A stretch of 64,000 nucleotides of DNA from Burkholderia sp. WSM2232 (GCF_000472545.1 NZ_AWZV01000026.1:1-64000), one strand, 5' to 3'; shown: positions 26,761 to 36,556, numbered from the stretch's first letter. Made by a program: numbers and translations. Notes: generated from the sequence alone by a model not told the origin.

Positions 26761-27570
26761 ATGACCCAACCGATTCCCAACGTGTTGACAATCGCCGGTT
26801 CCGACTCCGGCGGAGGCGCCGGCATCCAGGCCGACCTGAAAGCCTTCTCCGCGCTCGGCGCTTACGGCGCGAGCGTGATCACTGCGCTGACCGCGCAGAA
26901 CACGCGCGGCGTGCGCGCGATTCATGCGCCGGACGCGGCCTTCGTGACTGCGCAACTCGACGCGGTGTTCGACGACATCCGCATCGACGCCGTCAAAATC
27001 GGCATGCTGGCGAACGCGCCGATTGTGCGCGCGGTAGCCGAGGCGCTGCGCCGTCACAAGCCGGCGCGCATCGTGCTCGACACAGTGATGATCTCCAAGA
27101 GCAACCACGCGCTGCTTCTGCCGGACGCAGTCGCGGCCCTGCGCGACGAACTGCTGCCGCTCGCCGATCTGTTGACGCCAAATCTTCCCGAAGCGGCCGC
27201 GCTGCTTGGCGGCGTGCCGCCGGCGGTCGACGAAGCCGCGATGGTCGAGCAAGGCGAGACGCTGCGCGCGCTGGGCGCCCGCGCGGTGCTGATGAAAGGC
27301 GGCCATCTGGGCGCCGCCGACAGTCCCGACTGGCTGGTGCAGGAAAGCGGCACGCTGCGTCTGGGCGGCCCGCGCGTGCCGGTGAAGAACACGCATGGGA
27401 CAGGCTGCACGCTGTCGTCGGCGATTGCCGCGCTGATTCCGCAGCGCGACGATCTCGCCAGTGCCGTCGCGGATGCCAAGCAGTATCTGACCGGCGCGTT
27501 GCAGGCGAGCGACCGGCTCGCGGTGGGCAGCGGCGTCGGCCCGGTGCATCATTTCTATCGATGGTGGTAA
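26761..27570 (+). CDS. thiD: hydroxymethylpyrimidine/phosphomethylpyrimidine kinase
   Basis: Phosphorylates HMP and HMP-P for thiamine synthesis. The ATG giving MTQPIPNVLTIAG makes 269 residues, the usual length. Ribokinase fold: AGSDSGGGAGIQADLKAF at the N-terminus, TPNLPEAAALLG in the middle and NTHGTGCTLSSAIAA near the C-terminus with the catalytic Asp/Cys region. No other thi genes are nearby. Confidence 0.95.
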   Translation: MTQPIPNVLTIAGSDSGGGAGIQADLKAFSALGAYGASVITALTAQNTRGVRAIHAPDAAFVTAQLDAVFDDIRIDAVKIGMLANAPIVRAVAEALRRHKPARIVLDTVMISKSNHALLLPDAVAALRDELLPLADLLTPNLPEAAALLGGVPPAVDEAAMVEQGETLRALGARAVLMKGGHLGAADSPDWLVQESGTLRLGGPRVPVKNTHGTGCTLSSAIAALIPQRDDLASAVADAKQYLTGALQASDRLAVGSGVGPVHHFYRWW

Positions 27571-27579
27571 ACCGGCGCC

Positions 27580-28614
27580 CTACTGCCCGGCATATTGCCG
27601 CGCTCGCTGCGGCCAGTCGTCGGGCATGATGAAACCGCGCGACTGTTCGAGCAGGTTGCCCGCGCTGTCTTCGCTGAATGCGCAGACCATCGTCGGCGCG
27701 GCTTGCTGCGAGGTGCGGGCGGCAAGCGTCGTGGCGTCGGCAAAAAGCGCGTGGGCCGCCGCGCGTTCCCCGGCGAGGAGGCGTCGCGGCGCGAGCCATT
27801 CGAGACGCGGCAGCACACGCCAATGCGGGCCGCGGGTTTGTGCAAACTGCAGCCATTCGCTGTGCGTGACCCACCAGCCCCGGCTATGCCCGGGATTCAG
27901 TTCGACCGGATCGGGCGGCAGCTCGCCATGCCGATAAAACAGCCAGCCTTTGACGAACATTTGCGGCGTCCACGAGCCCGGATAACCCGCCGACGCCAAT
28001 TCGTCCCGCGCGCTCAACGGCAATTGATGGCCAAGCAGATGGGCGAGCTTGAGGTCGAAGCGGTCTTTCAGATTCGGGCCGACGTAGTCGGACAATCGCG
28101 CTGAACTCAGCGTCGATCGATGAGCAGCATGCTCTGCGTCAACCTGGCTCGCATGCAGATAACACTTCACCGCGAGCTCCCAGTGAAGCCGCACGCCCTC
28201 GTGCGTGTTCAGCAGAAAATCGCATTCGCCAAGCGTGAGGCCAGCGCGCCGCAACGGCACGCCGGCCGCCACCAGCCGCGCCGCCGGCCCATGTTGCAGG
28301 AACCAGCCCAGGAGGCGTTCGGCGTAGCGGCCGAGGCGCGTAATGCGTGTCGCGGCGAGATCGCGCTGCAAAGGCTCGGGGGCCGCATCGAGCGCGCGTA
28401 AAAATTCGAGCGTTGCGGCGAGTTCATCGGACGTACTGAAAGGCCTGGCCAACTCGCCTGCCGGTGGTTGCGCGCGCAACAGATCCGCGCTCAATAACAG
28501 CCACGTCAGATCGCGCACTGCAGGATCATGCAGCGTGCCGAGCAGGCTGCGAAGCATCGCGGGATCGGCTAAGAGCGCGTCAGGCCGGCGCGCCGGCGGT
28601 CGATGTACGGTCAC
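27580..28614 (-). CDS. DUF1853-family protein, function unknown
   Basis: 344 residues. The GTG at 28614 overlaps the udg stop as GTGA, so translation is probably coupled to the glycosylase. The protein is helical in its N-terminal third, then has LTLGECDFLLNTHEGVRLHWELAVKCYLH (Glu130, Asp132, Glu146, Lys150) and GPNLKDRFDLKLAHLLGHQLPLS, segments I recognise from DUF1853 proteins. The acidic residues followed by E-x3-K resemble a PD-(D/E)XK nuclease core, which would suit the UDG neighbour, but this is inference from spacing alone. No signal peptide or membrane segment. It is the last gene of the tsaB-rimI-udg operon. Confidence 0.8.
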   Translation of the reverse strand: MTVHRPPARRPDALLADPAMLRSLLGTLHDPAVRDLTWLLLSADLLRAQPPAGELARPFSTSDELAATLEFLRALDAAPEPLQRDLAATRITRLGRYAERLLGWFLQHGPAARLVAAGVPLRRAGLTLGECDFLLNTHEGVRLHWELAVKCYLHASQVDAEHAAHRSTLSSARLSDYVGPNLKDRFDLKLAHLLGHQLPLSARDELASAGYPGSWTPQMFVKGWLFYRHGELPPDPVELNPGHSRGWWVTHSEWLQFAQTRGPHWRVLPRLEWLAPRRLLAGERAAAHALFADATTLAARTSQQAAPTMVCAFSEDSAGNLLEQSRGFIMPDDWPQRARQYAGQ

Positions 28615-29816
28615 TGTTTCGGCGCATCCGACGGCGCACCGCCGCCCTCGCGCCACGTATCGCGCGCCAGGCACAAATCGGCCCACGCCTTGGCCTTGTC
28701 GGGCAGGCTGCGCAACAGATAAGCCGGGTGATACGTGACGACTACCGGCACGCCCTCGTATTCGTGGACACGGCCGCGCAGCGACGAAATGCTCGCGTCG
28801 GTCTTGAGCAGACTTTGCGCGGCGAAGCGACCAAGCGCGACAATCAGCTTCGGCTTGACGAGCGCCACCTGGCGTTGCAGATACGGTTCGCAGCGCGCGA
28901 CTTCGTCGGGCTCTGGATTGCGATTGCCCGGCGGGCGGCACTTGATGACGTTGGCGATATACACGTTGGCGCCGCGCGCGAGCGTCAGCGAACGCAGCAT
29001 GTTGTCGAGCAGCTTGCCCGCCTGGCCGACGAACGGCTCGCCCACGCGGTCCTCGTTCTCGCCCGGCGCTTCGCCGATCAGCATCCAGTCCGCCTGGCGG
29101 TCGCCGACGCCGAATACGGTCTTCGTGCGTTTCTCGCACAGCCGGCAACGTTCGCAGGTCGCGACGCGCTCGCTGAGCGCGTCCCAGTCGAGCGTGTCAA
29201 TGGCAGGCAGCGCCGGCATGGCGGCATCTGACTCGCCCGGCGGGTGCAGCGGCAGGTCGTCGAACCATGCGAAGCCGTCGTCGGGCGGGGCGTCGAACGA
29301 GAAAGGATCGCCGCTGGAACGCGCTTGCACAGGCTGTGGGTCACCGCTCGCAGCGCTGGACGGCGTGCGCTGTGGTTCGGGCGCGCGCGACGGTTGAGCG
29401 GTCGGCGGCACATGGCCGCCGTCTGCCGATTGCACGCGTTGCGTGCTATGTGTCCTATGAGGCTGTGCTTGCGATGCGGACCCGGCAGCGCGGCCTTGTG
29501 GGTCGACACCTTGTGCGGCGCCCGTCGCTGGAATGGCTTTTTGCGAGACGGCCTCTGTTTGCGCTGCGGCTTGGGCGGGGGTCACGGAAGCTTCGTGTGC
29601 GACGGCCCTTTGCGTCGCGAGAGAAGCGTCCCGTGCGACAGCCGGTTCCTGCGCCGCGGCCGGTACGCGCGCGACCGCGCGCTCCGGCGCCACGTCGGTT
29701 TCCAGCGCCGCCGCCCGCTCCTGCGCGCCAGTAGACTCGTGCCCCACCGCCATTCCGCGACGCACCCAGCGCGGCGCGAGGCCGAACTCTTCCAGCACCG
29801 ATTCATGCAGCGCCAT
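28611..29816 (-). CDS. family 4-type uracil-DNA glycosylase with long N-terminal extension
   Basis: Iron-sulphur UDG that removes uracil from DNA. The ATG at 29816 is chosen because GGGAGGG lies 7 nt upstream; 401 residues. Residues 1-20 (MALHESVLEEFGLAPRWVRR) form a short helix, and about 25-205 are Ala/Gln/Pro-rich and probably disordered. The catalytic domain begins near 210: Cys221 and Cys224 of the 4Fe-4S cluster, GEAPGENEDRVGEPFVGQAGKLL, two more ligands in IKCRPPGNRNP and ARCEPYL, and HPAYLLR near the C-terminus. The start overlaps the end of rimI by 14 nt and the stop overlaps the DUF1853 start. Confidence 0.92.
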   Translation of the reverse strand: MALHESVLEEFGLAPRWVRRGMAVGHESTGAQERAAALETDVAPERAVARVPAAAQEPAVARDASLATQRAVAHEASVTPAQAAAQTEAVSQKAIPATGAAQGVDPQGRAAGSASQAQPHRTHSTQRVQSADGGHVPPTAQPSRAPEPQRTPSSAASGDPQPVQARSSGDPFSFDAPPDDGFAWFDDLPLHPPGESDAAMPALPAIDTLDWDALSERVATCERCRLCEKRTKTVFGVGDRQADWMLIGEAPGENEDRVGEPFVGQAGKLLDNMLRSLTLARGANVYIANVIKCRPPGNRNPEPDEVARCEPYLQRQVALVKPKLIVALGRFAAQSLLKTDASISSLRGRVHEYEGVPVVVTYHPAYLLRSLPDKAKAWADLCLARDTWREGGGAPSDAPKQ

Positions 29817-30297
29817 CTGCGCCCTCCCTGACAAACGATAAACGCATCACGATGGCATCCTCCCGGCTGCGATGCCGCGCCGGATAATAGTTTTTGCGCC
29901 GGCCGATCGACGTGAAGCCGAAACGCTCGTACAGCCGGATCGCGCGATGATTCGACGGCCGCACTTCGAGCAACAGTCCGTCGAGCTTTTCGGCGCGGGT
30001 AATACGCACGGCTTCGCGCAGCAGCGCAAGCCCGGCGCCCGCGCCTTGCGCGGCAGGCGCCACGCACAGGTTGAGCAGATGCATTTCGTCGACCACGGGC
30101 ATCAGCACGCAATAGCCGATCAGCGTCCCCGTGACGTGCCGCAGACAGACGCCGAAATAGCCGTTGCGCAGCGAGTCGCCGAAATTGCCGCGGCTCCAGG
30201 GGAATTCATAGGCGAGCTTTTCGATGGCGGCCACTTCGTCCAGATCGCCTTCCGTCATTGGCGACATGTAGCGGTCCGCCAGCAGCACGCCGCTCAT
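29803..30297 (-). CDS. rimI: ribosomal-protein-alanine N-acetyltransferase
   Basis: GNAT enzyme that acetylates the N-terminal alanine of ribosomal protein S18. It has 164 residues. It begins with YMSPMTEGDLDEVAAIEKLAYEFPWSRGNF, the RimI pattern, and has the acetyl-CoA loop VAPAAQGAGAGLALL and the C-terminal ERFGFTSIGRRKNYYP. The ATG overlaps the tsaB stop (ATGA), and the tsaB-rimI pair is widely conserved. Confidence 0.94.
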   Translation of the reverse strand: MSGVLLADRYMSPMTEGDLDEVAAIEKLAYEFPWSRGNFGDSLRNGYFGVCLRHVTGTLIGYCVLMPVVDEMHLLNLCVAPAAQGAGAGLALLREAVRITRAEKLDGLLLEVRPSNHRAIRLYERFGFTSIGRRKNYYPARHRSREDAIVMRLSFVREGADGAA

Positions 30298-31130
30298 GGC
30301 CGTCCCTCGCGCGATTCGGGATCGCCCTCGAGCGCCGCGGTTTGACGTGCGCTGGCGGCTTCGGCGGCTTCAGTGGCTTTCGCGGCTTTCTCAGCCATGC
30401 GCTCCGCCGTGGTCTGCGCGACCTTGTTGCGCACATATTCCGGCGCGGCCTGGTCGGCGCGCACGGTGCGGCCCGCGCGGAACGCGCGCAGCGCCGCGTG
30501 CGCGAGCGGCAGAGCATGCGGCAAGGCATCGCCATCGACGCTTCGGGCGGCGGCCGCCCCCGCAGTGCCGACGATACGTGGGCCGAAAGCCGCGGCGGCA
30601 TTGCCCGCGAGTGTGAACGGCTGATCCGGAAAAAGTAGACGTTCGGGCATATCGAGCGACGCGCTCTGCACGACGCGCCATTCGCCTTGCGCGTCGTCCC
30701 ACGCGTAGTCGGCCCAGTAGATTTCATCCATGCGTGCGTCGAGCGCGGCGAGCACGCGCGTCGCGCCCGGATCGCGGCGCCGCGCGCTTTCGGCGCACAC
30801 GAGCAGGGTGCTGACCGGCACCACCGGCAGGTCGAGGCCGAACGCGAGCCCTTGTGCGACACCTGTCGCGGTGCGCAGTCCGGTGAAAGAGCCGGGGCCG
30901 GAGCCGAACGCGATCGCGTTGCAGTCGGCGAGCGTCAGCCCGGCTTCGGCAAAAAGTTCGCGGATCGCGGGCAGAAGCCGCGTGCTGGACACGGCTCCCG
31001 TCTCTTCGTGACGGACCCATGCGCGCGGCTCGGCGCCCGCATGGCCGGCGGCGTCGCCGGCAGTGGCCAGCAGCGCAACCGAGCAGAATTCGGTGGAGGT
31101 ATCGAGGGCAAGAAGCACGGTTTGAGTCAT
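30294..31130 (-). CDS. tsaB: tRNA threonylcarbamoyladenosine biosynthesis protein TsaB
   Basis: Partner of TsaD and TsaE in making t6A37 on ANN-decoding tRNAs. The ATG at 31130 gives MTQTVLLALDTSTEFCSVAL and 278 residues. ASKHA fold features: LALDTSTE phosphate loop, LLPAIRELFAEAGL, and AIAFGSGPGSFTGLRTATGVAQGLA, which is diagnostic. The C-terminal ~35 residues are Ala/Lys/Glu-rich low complexity. It is the first gene of tsaB-rimI-udg-DUF1853. Confidence 0.95.
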   Translation of the reverse strand: MTQTVLLALDTSTEFCSVALLATAGDAAGHAGAEPRAWVRHEETGAVSSTRLLPAIRELFAEAGLTLADCNAIAFGSGPGSFTGLRTATGVAQGLAFGLDLPVVPVSTLLVCAESARRRDPGATRVLAALDARMDEIYWADYAWDDAQGEWRVVQSASLDMPERLLFPDQPFTLAGNAAAAFGPRIVGTAGAAAARSVDGDALPHALPLAHAALRAFRAGRTVRADQAAPEYVRNKVAQTTAERMAEKAAKATEAAEAASARQTAALEGDPESREGRP

Positions 31131-31300
31131 GGACCGTATTGTAATCGGCGCCGCGCGCGTGGATGCGCTTTGGCCGCGCGCTCGTCGCAGCGCGTCTGCG
31201 GCTCGCCGCTTGCGACGTTTGGAATAAGCCCTCGGCCACGCCGCGCCACGCAATTGTTATGATCGTCGGCCACCTGACCATCCTGCCGGAGAGCACCAAG

Positions 31301-31570
31301 ATGACGGACCTCGACACCCAGTTCACGCAAGCTCAGGAAGACGTCAAGCAATTGCCCGAGCGCCCGGGCAACCTCACGTTGCTACGTCTTTACGCCCTCT
31401 ACAAGCAGGCAAGCGAGGGCGACGTGCATGGCGACAAGCCGGGCTTTGCCGACATCGTCGGCAAATACAAGTACGACGCGTGGGCCGCGCTGAAGGGCAC
31501 CGCGCAGGACGCGGCCAAGCAGCAATACGTGGAACTGGTCGAATCGCTGAAGAGCGGCACCGCTGCGTGA
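31301..31570 (+). CDS. acyl-CoA-binding protein
   Basis: 89 residues matching the eukaryotic ACBP fold: FTQAQEDVKQLPERPGN, LLRLYALYKQASEGDV, KPGFADIVGKYKYDAWAALKG and AQDAAKQQYVELVE. The conserved Tyr, Lys and Trp of the ligand pocket are all present. It binds long-chain acyl-CoA in the cytosol. The ATG follows GAGAGCACCAAG. It is divergent from tsaB with no linked fatty-acid gene. ACBP is uncommon in bacteria but known from Burkholderiales. Confidence 0.93.
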   Translation: MTDLDTQFTQAQEDVKQLPERPGNLTLLRLYALYKQASEGDVHGDKPGFADIVGKYKYDAWAALKGTAQDAAKQQYVELVESLKSGTAA

Positions 31571-31572
31571 TG

Positions 31573-31654
31573 GATCGCACGGCTGATCGCCTCGCGCGGG
31601 ATCGCACGGCCGATTGCCTCGCGAGGGGTCGCGCGGGCTGATTGTCTTGCGAGG
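31573..31654. repeat. 27-bp tandem repeat x3 after the ACBP stop
   Basis: Three diverged units begin GATCGCACGG or GGTCGCGCGG and end in TCGCGAGG-like sequence (31573-31599, 31600-31626, 31627-31654). A further degraded copy ends GCTTGCGAGG at about 31715. Confidence 0.85.
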
Positions 31655-31785
31655 CGATGGCCGGCGCGGCCGCGGCTCGCGAGATGACCGTACGGCCTGA
31701 CCGCCGCTTGCGAGGCGCCGCTCGCCACGCGCGGCCACTTTTGCGCTAGGAAATCTCCTAACAGTGGCGCAGTGCAGCAAATACC

Positions 31786-31793
31786 TATACAAT
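31786..31793 (+). promoter_or_regulatory. possible -10 element upstream of the RhlE gene
   Basis: TATACAAT stands out in GC-rich DNA about 315 nt before the helicase start. The -35 region (TGGCGC at 31765-31770) is weak. If real, the transcript has an unusually long leader. Confidence 0.3.
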
Positions 31794-32109
31794 GTCGCCT
31801 GCGCTTCACTGCTTTGCCCGGCTTTCATAAGCGGCCGTTGCGGCGCAGCGCCTCGTAGCGTTTAGCTCCAATCCAGTTTAGAACCTGTCCCCTCCTGCCT
31901 AGCCCCCTACGGGCGATCATGTCCCAGGCTGGCGGCAAGCCATGTTGGCGTGTCGCATCCGATACAGCTTCTAACGAAAAACTCGCCTTCATTGCCGCGA
32001 GTTGCCCCCGTTTTTCGATTTGCTCGCTGCTTCTTTGCTCGCTGAATCCGACGACTTGGGTATGCCGATTGGCGCCGACGTTTTAATTCCCTGTGTTTTG
32101 AGGATTCTC

Positions 32110-33681
32110 ATGACTTCGAGCAATACTTCCAGCAGCCCGTTGAACGCCATTGCCGACCAGGCCCTCGGTTTCGCCGACGCACCCGTACAAGCCGCCGCAG
32201 ACGCTGCAGCAGCCCCGGCCGTCGCCGCTGAAGCCGCCGTGCCCGCCGGCCCGACGTTCGCGTCGCTGGGTCTCTCCGCGGATGTCGTCTCCGCGCTGAC
32301 CGCCGCTGGTTACCAGAACCCGACGCCGGTTCAGCAGCGCGCGGTTCCCGCCGGCATCGCCGGCCGTGACCTGCTGGTCTCGAGCCCGACCGGTTCGGGC
32401 AAGACCGCAGCGTTCATGCTGCCCGCCATCGAACGTTTCTCGCAATTGCAAAAGACGCAAGCCAGCCAGCCGCGCGAGCCGCGTCCGGCCGACGGCGGCC
32501 GTGGCCGCCGCCCGCAACCGGTGGCCCGTCCGACCATGCTGGTTCTGACGCCGACCCGCGAACTCGCGATGCAGGTCACCACCGCCGCCGCCACCTACGG
32601 CAAGCATCTGAAGCGCCTGCGCACCGTCAGCATTCTGGGCGGCGTCGCTTACGGTCAACAGCTGATGCTGCTCGCGAAGAACCCGGAAATCCTGGTCGCA
32701 ACGCCGGGCCGTCTGATCGACCACCTGGAGCGCGGCCGTATTGACCTGTCGCAACTGCAGATTCTCGTGCTCGACGAAGCCGACCGCATGCTCGACATGG
32801 GCTTCATCGAAGATATCGAAACGATCGTCGCGGCCACGCCGGCCACGCGTCAGACCATGCTGTTCTCGGCCACGCTCGACGGCAAGATCGGTTCGCTGAC
32901 AGGCCGGTTGCTGAAGGACCCGGAGCGTATCGAGATCGTTCAGCGCATGGAACAGCGCACCAACATCGCGCAAACCGTCCATTACGTCGACGACCGCGAC
33001 CACAAGGACCGTCTGCTCGACCATCTGCTGCGCGACGCGGGCCTCGACCAGGCTATCGTCTTCACGGCTACCAAGATGGACGCCGATCAGCTGGCCGGCC
33101 GTCTTGCCGACGCGGGCTTCGAATCGGCCGCACTGCACGGCGACCTGCCGCAAGGCGCGCGTAACCGCACGATCCGCGCGCTGCGCGAGCGCCGCGTGCG
33201 CGTGCTGGTTGCAACGGACGTCGCCGCTCGCGGCATCGACATTCCGGGCATCACGCACGTGTTCAACTACGACCTGCCGAAGTTCGCCGAAGACTACGTG
33301 CACCGCATCGGCCGTACCGGCCGCGCCGGGCGCTCGGGTATTGCGGTCAGCCTCGTGCATCACGCCGAACAGGGCGCACTAAAGCGCATCGAGCGCTTCG
33401 TGCGCACGCCGCTGCCGGTCAATGTCGTAGAAGGCTTCGAGCCGCGCAAGTCGGCTCCGTCGGGCAATGGCCGTCCTGGCTTTGGCGGCCGCGGCCGTCC
33501 GGGCGGCAATGGCGGCGGACGCCGCTTCGGTAGCGGCTCGGCCAAGCCGGGCGGCAACGGTGCTTCGCGCAGCGGCAGCGGCGGCGGTTGGGCTGGTAAG
33601 CCGTCGGGCAGCGGTTCGCGTGACGGCGGCTATGGCGCCCGCCGCAGCGACGGCCCGCGTACCGCGCGTCGCGGCAGCTAA
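32110..33681 (+). CDS. rhlE: DEAD-box RNA helicase, RhlE-type, with Gly/Arg-rich tail
   Basis: ATP-dependent RNA unwinding, likely in ribosome assembly or mRNA decay. The ATG at 32110 with GAGGA 5 nt upstream gives 523 residues. An Ala-rich lead of about 48 residues precedes the Q motif (FASLGLSADVVSAL...PTPVQ). Motif I is SPTGSGKT (92-99), motif II VLDEADRMLD, motif III SAT, then FTATKMDADQLAGRL and HRIGRTGRAGR. Residues 446-523 are a Gly/Arg/Ser-rich RNA-binding tail. Followed by a strong intrinsic terminator. Confidence 0.93.
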   Translation: MTSSNTSSSPLNAIADQALGFADAPVQAAADAAAAPAVAAEAAVPAGPTFASLGLSADVVSALTAAGYQNPTPVQQRAVPAGIAGRDLLVSSPTGSGKTAAFMLPAIERFSQLQKTQASQPREPRPADGGRGRRPQPVARPTMLVLTPTRELAMQVTTAAATYGKHLKRLRTVSILGGVAYGQQLMLLAKNPEILVATPGRLIDHLERGRIDLSQLQILVLDEADRMLDMGFIEDIETIVAATPATRQTMLFSATLDGKIGSLTGRLLKDPERIEIVQRMEQRTNIAQTVHYVDDRDHKDRLLDHLLRDAGLDQAIVFTATKMDADQLAGRLADAGFESAALHGDLPQGARNRTIRALRERRVRVLVATDVAARGIDIPGITHVFNYDLPKFAEDYVHRIGRTGRAGRSGIAVSLVHHAEQGALKRIERFVRTPLPVNVVEGFEPRKSAPSGNGRPGFGGRGRPGGNGGGRRFGSGSAKPGGNGASRSGSGGGWAGKPSGSGSRDGGYGARRSDGPRTARRGS

Positions 33682-33825
33682 GACGGCGCAAGCCGCAGCG
33701 CTCGCAAAGCCAGCCGGCAACGGCTTGCCGATCTCGCGGCGGCAGCCCTTCCGGCTGATGCAAGCAACGCAGCATTAAGCAGAAAGACCCCGGCGGCGCT
33801 TTGCAACCGGCTGGTCGATTGAAGA

Positions 33826-33852
33826 ACCGGTGCCCGCGCACCGGTTTTTTTT
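33826..33852 (+). terminator. intrinsic terminator after the RhlE gene
   Basis: ACCGGTGC (33826-33833), loop CCGC, GCACCGGT (33838-33845), then a run of eight T. A textbook rho-independent terminator. Confidence 0.92.
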
Positions 33853-33884
33853 CGCCTGCCGCGAACCGCCACCCACATTTCACG

Positions 33885-34090
33885 ATGTGGAAAAATTTTT
33901 TGCGTCGTAAAAAATCGTGCTGCACGGCACAACGGCCCGTGTTGCAGCATGGAAAAAATCGTTTCTCCATGTGGAATTACCGATATAAACCGTTGTTTTA
34001 ACGTAGAAATATTAATTCGATAATTCCCCATCGGTGGCTGTTGCGCGTCCGTCGATTTGCCTAGACTCTTATATAAGACTTCACGAAACG
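33885..34090 (+). promoter_or_regulatory. AT-rich upstream control region of aceA
   Basis: Contains related blocks GATGTGGAAAAATTTTTT (about 33893-33910), GCATGGAAAAAATCG (about 33948) and CCATGTGGAATTACCG (about 33967), and TTATATAA just before 34076. Such repeated half-sites suggest binding of a transcription factor. The exact promoter cannot be fixed by eye. Confidence 0.4.
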
Positions 34091-34177
34091 AAACGCCTTC
34101 CCTGCTGAATCCAAGGCCTATCGTTGAGGCGAAGACAGAGTCCACCATCCATTTCTTAGGCAACCAAGGAGAGAACC

Positions 34178-35475
<1,298 letters not shown>

Positions 35476-35485
<10 letters not shown>

Positions 35486-35516
35486 CTGAGGTTGCGAACT
35501 GAGGTTGCGTAGCTGA
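35476..35516. repeat. 14-bp tandem repeat x3 spanning the aceA stop codon
   Basis: GGTTGCGTAACTGA (35476-35489), a 13-nt copy lacking one base (35490-35502) and GGTTGCGTAGCTGA (35503-35516). The aceA stop TAA is inside the first unit. Confidence 0.9.
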
Positions 35517-35857
35517 AACCGCGCAACCAGGTTGCCTGACACGTCGCATCACGGCCTTGAGGCCACGCGGCCTGATCAGGAAGACGCAGGCGAGACAGAC
35601 GGCCGGCAGCGGACGCAGCGGTTGCATCCGCAAGCCGCCGTCGACAGGGAGGAGCCTTGGCAACGGCGCGTGGGCCGCGCGAGTTTCGACGCGCAGCGCT
35701 GGCGCCGGGCGTTCCAGATAAGACAGGGGCTGCATAAAGCCAGCACAACCACCTTCAATGGGATTGTGCGGCGCATGGACGACGCGCCGGCCTGTGTGCC
35801 GGCGCATTTGTCAACTTGAACGGCCCGCGCCAGCGAGGTGGGCGATGTCCGCGGGAT
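35486..35857. other. 372-nt convergent spacer aceA / universal stress protein
   Basis: Contains the end of the 14-bp repeat and a hairpin, GCGCCGGC (35784-35791) with GCCGGCGC (35798-35805) followed by ATTTGTC, which may act as a weak terminator between the convergent genes. Nothing else recognisable. Confidence 0.5.
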
Positions 35858-36292
35858 TCAGCGGTAGACCAGCACCGGAATTTTCGTATGCGTGAGCACG
35901 CGCTGCGTTTCGCTGCCAATCAGCAGACTGCCGAGACCGCGTCGGCCGTGCGAGGCCATGAAGATCACGTCGCAACGGCCCTGCTCCGCCGCTTCGATAA
36001 TGCCGAGATACGGCGCGGGATGCACGCTCGTGCGTCGATCGACGACCACGCCGACACGGCTCGCGGCCAACTCCACTTCGCGCAGATGTTCCTGCGCTTC
36101 GCGCTCGCTGCGGTCCAGAAACTCGGACGGCGGCTCCACGGCGATATCGGAGAACGGCGCGTAAGGATATTGCGGCAGACAGGCGTAGGCGGTGATGCGC
36201 GCGCCGACGGCCTGTGCGAGATCGATTGCGCCGGCGATCGCCTTGCGCGAGAGGTCGGAGCCGTCGGTCGGAACGAGAATGTGCTTGAACAT
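35858..36292 (-). CDS. universal stress protein (UspA family)
   Basis: 144 residues, a single Usp domain. It begins MFKHILVPTDGSDLSRKA and ends with the nucleotide-binding pattern ASHGRRGLGSLLIGSETQRVL, with Ala in place of the first Gly of the G2XG9XG(S/T) motif. GGAGGG precedes the ATG. It sits between the two glyoxylate-cycle genes, opposite in direction. Likely an ATP-binding stress protein; the partner is unknown. Confidence 0.93.
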   Translation of the reverse strand: MFKHILVPTDGSDLSRKAIAGAIDLAQAVGARITAYACLPQYPYAPFSDIAVEPPSEFLDRSEREAQEHLREVELAASRVGVVVDRRTSVHPAPYLGIIEAAEQGRCDVIFMASHGRRGLGSLLIGSETQRVLTHTKIPVLVYR

Positions 36293-36556
36293 ATGCCCTC
36301 CGTGTCCGGGTGCGGTGTCGGTGGTTTTTGTGCTGTGTACCGCGGCCGTGTTAGTTGGGCTGCGGGCGGTGTGTCGCGCTGCGCCTTGCGCCGCATCGGG
36401 CGTGAAGCCGCGTGCCGCGCCCCAGCGCCGCTACAGCAGAGCTTGGGCCGCCAGCGCCCATCGTCATGCAGCCCTTTAAACGATTGTAGGTCGCAGAAAC
36501 CGGCTCCCTACTGTCATCGAGGGTCTGTCCGAATATCGGAAACCCGTTTCGCGGCG

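Larger units (their letters stand above)
31571..32109. other. 539-nt region: post-stop repeat plus probable long leader of the RhlE gene
   Basis: The left part holds 27-bp repeats (31573-31654). A TATACAAT block at 31786-31793 could be a -10 element. The remaining ~315 nt before the helicase start includes small hairpins such as TAGGA/TCCTA (31747-31760) and GC-rich segments but no convincing gene. Confidence 0.5.
33682..34177. other. 496-nt region: terminator and AT-rich aceA upstream region
   Basis: The left part ends the RhlE transcript (33826-33852). From about 33885 to 34090 the DNA is strikingly AT-rich, with repeated CATG(TG)GAAA-like blocks, and probably holds the aceA promoter and control sites. 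No gene is seen. Confidence 0.6.
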
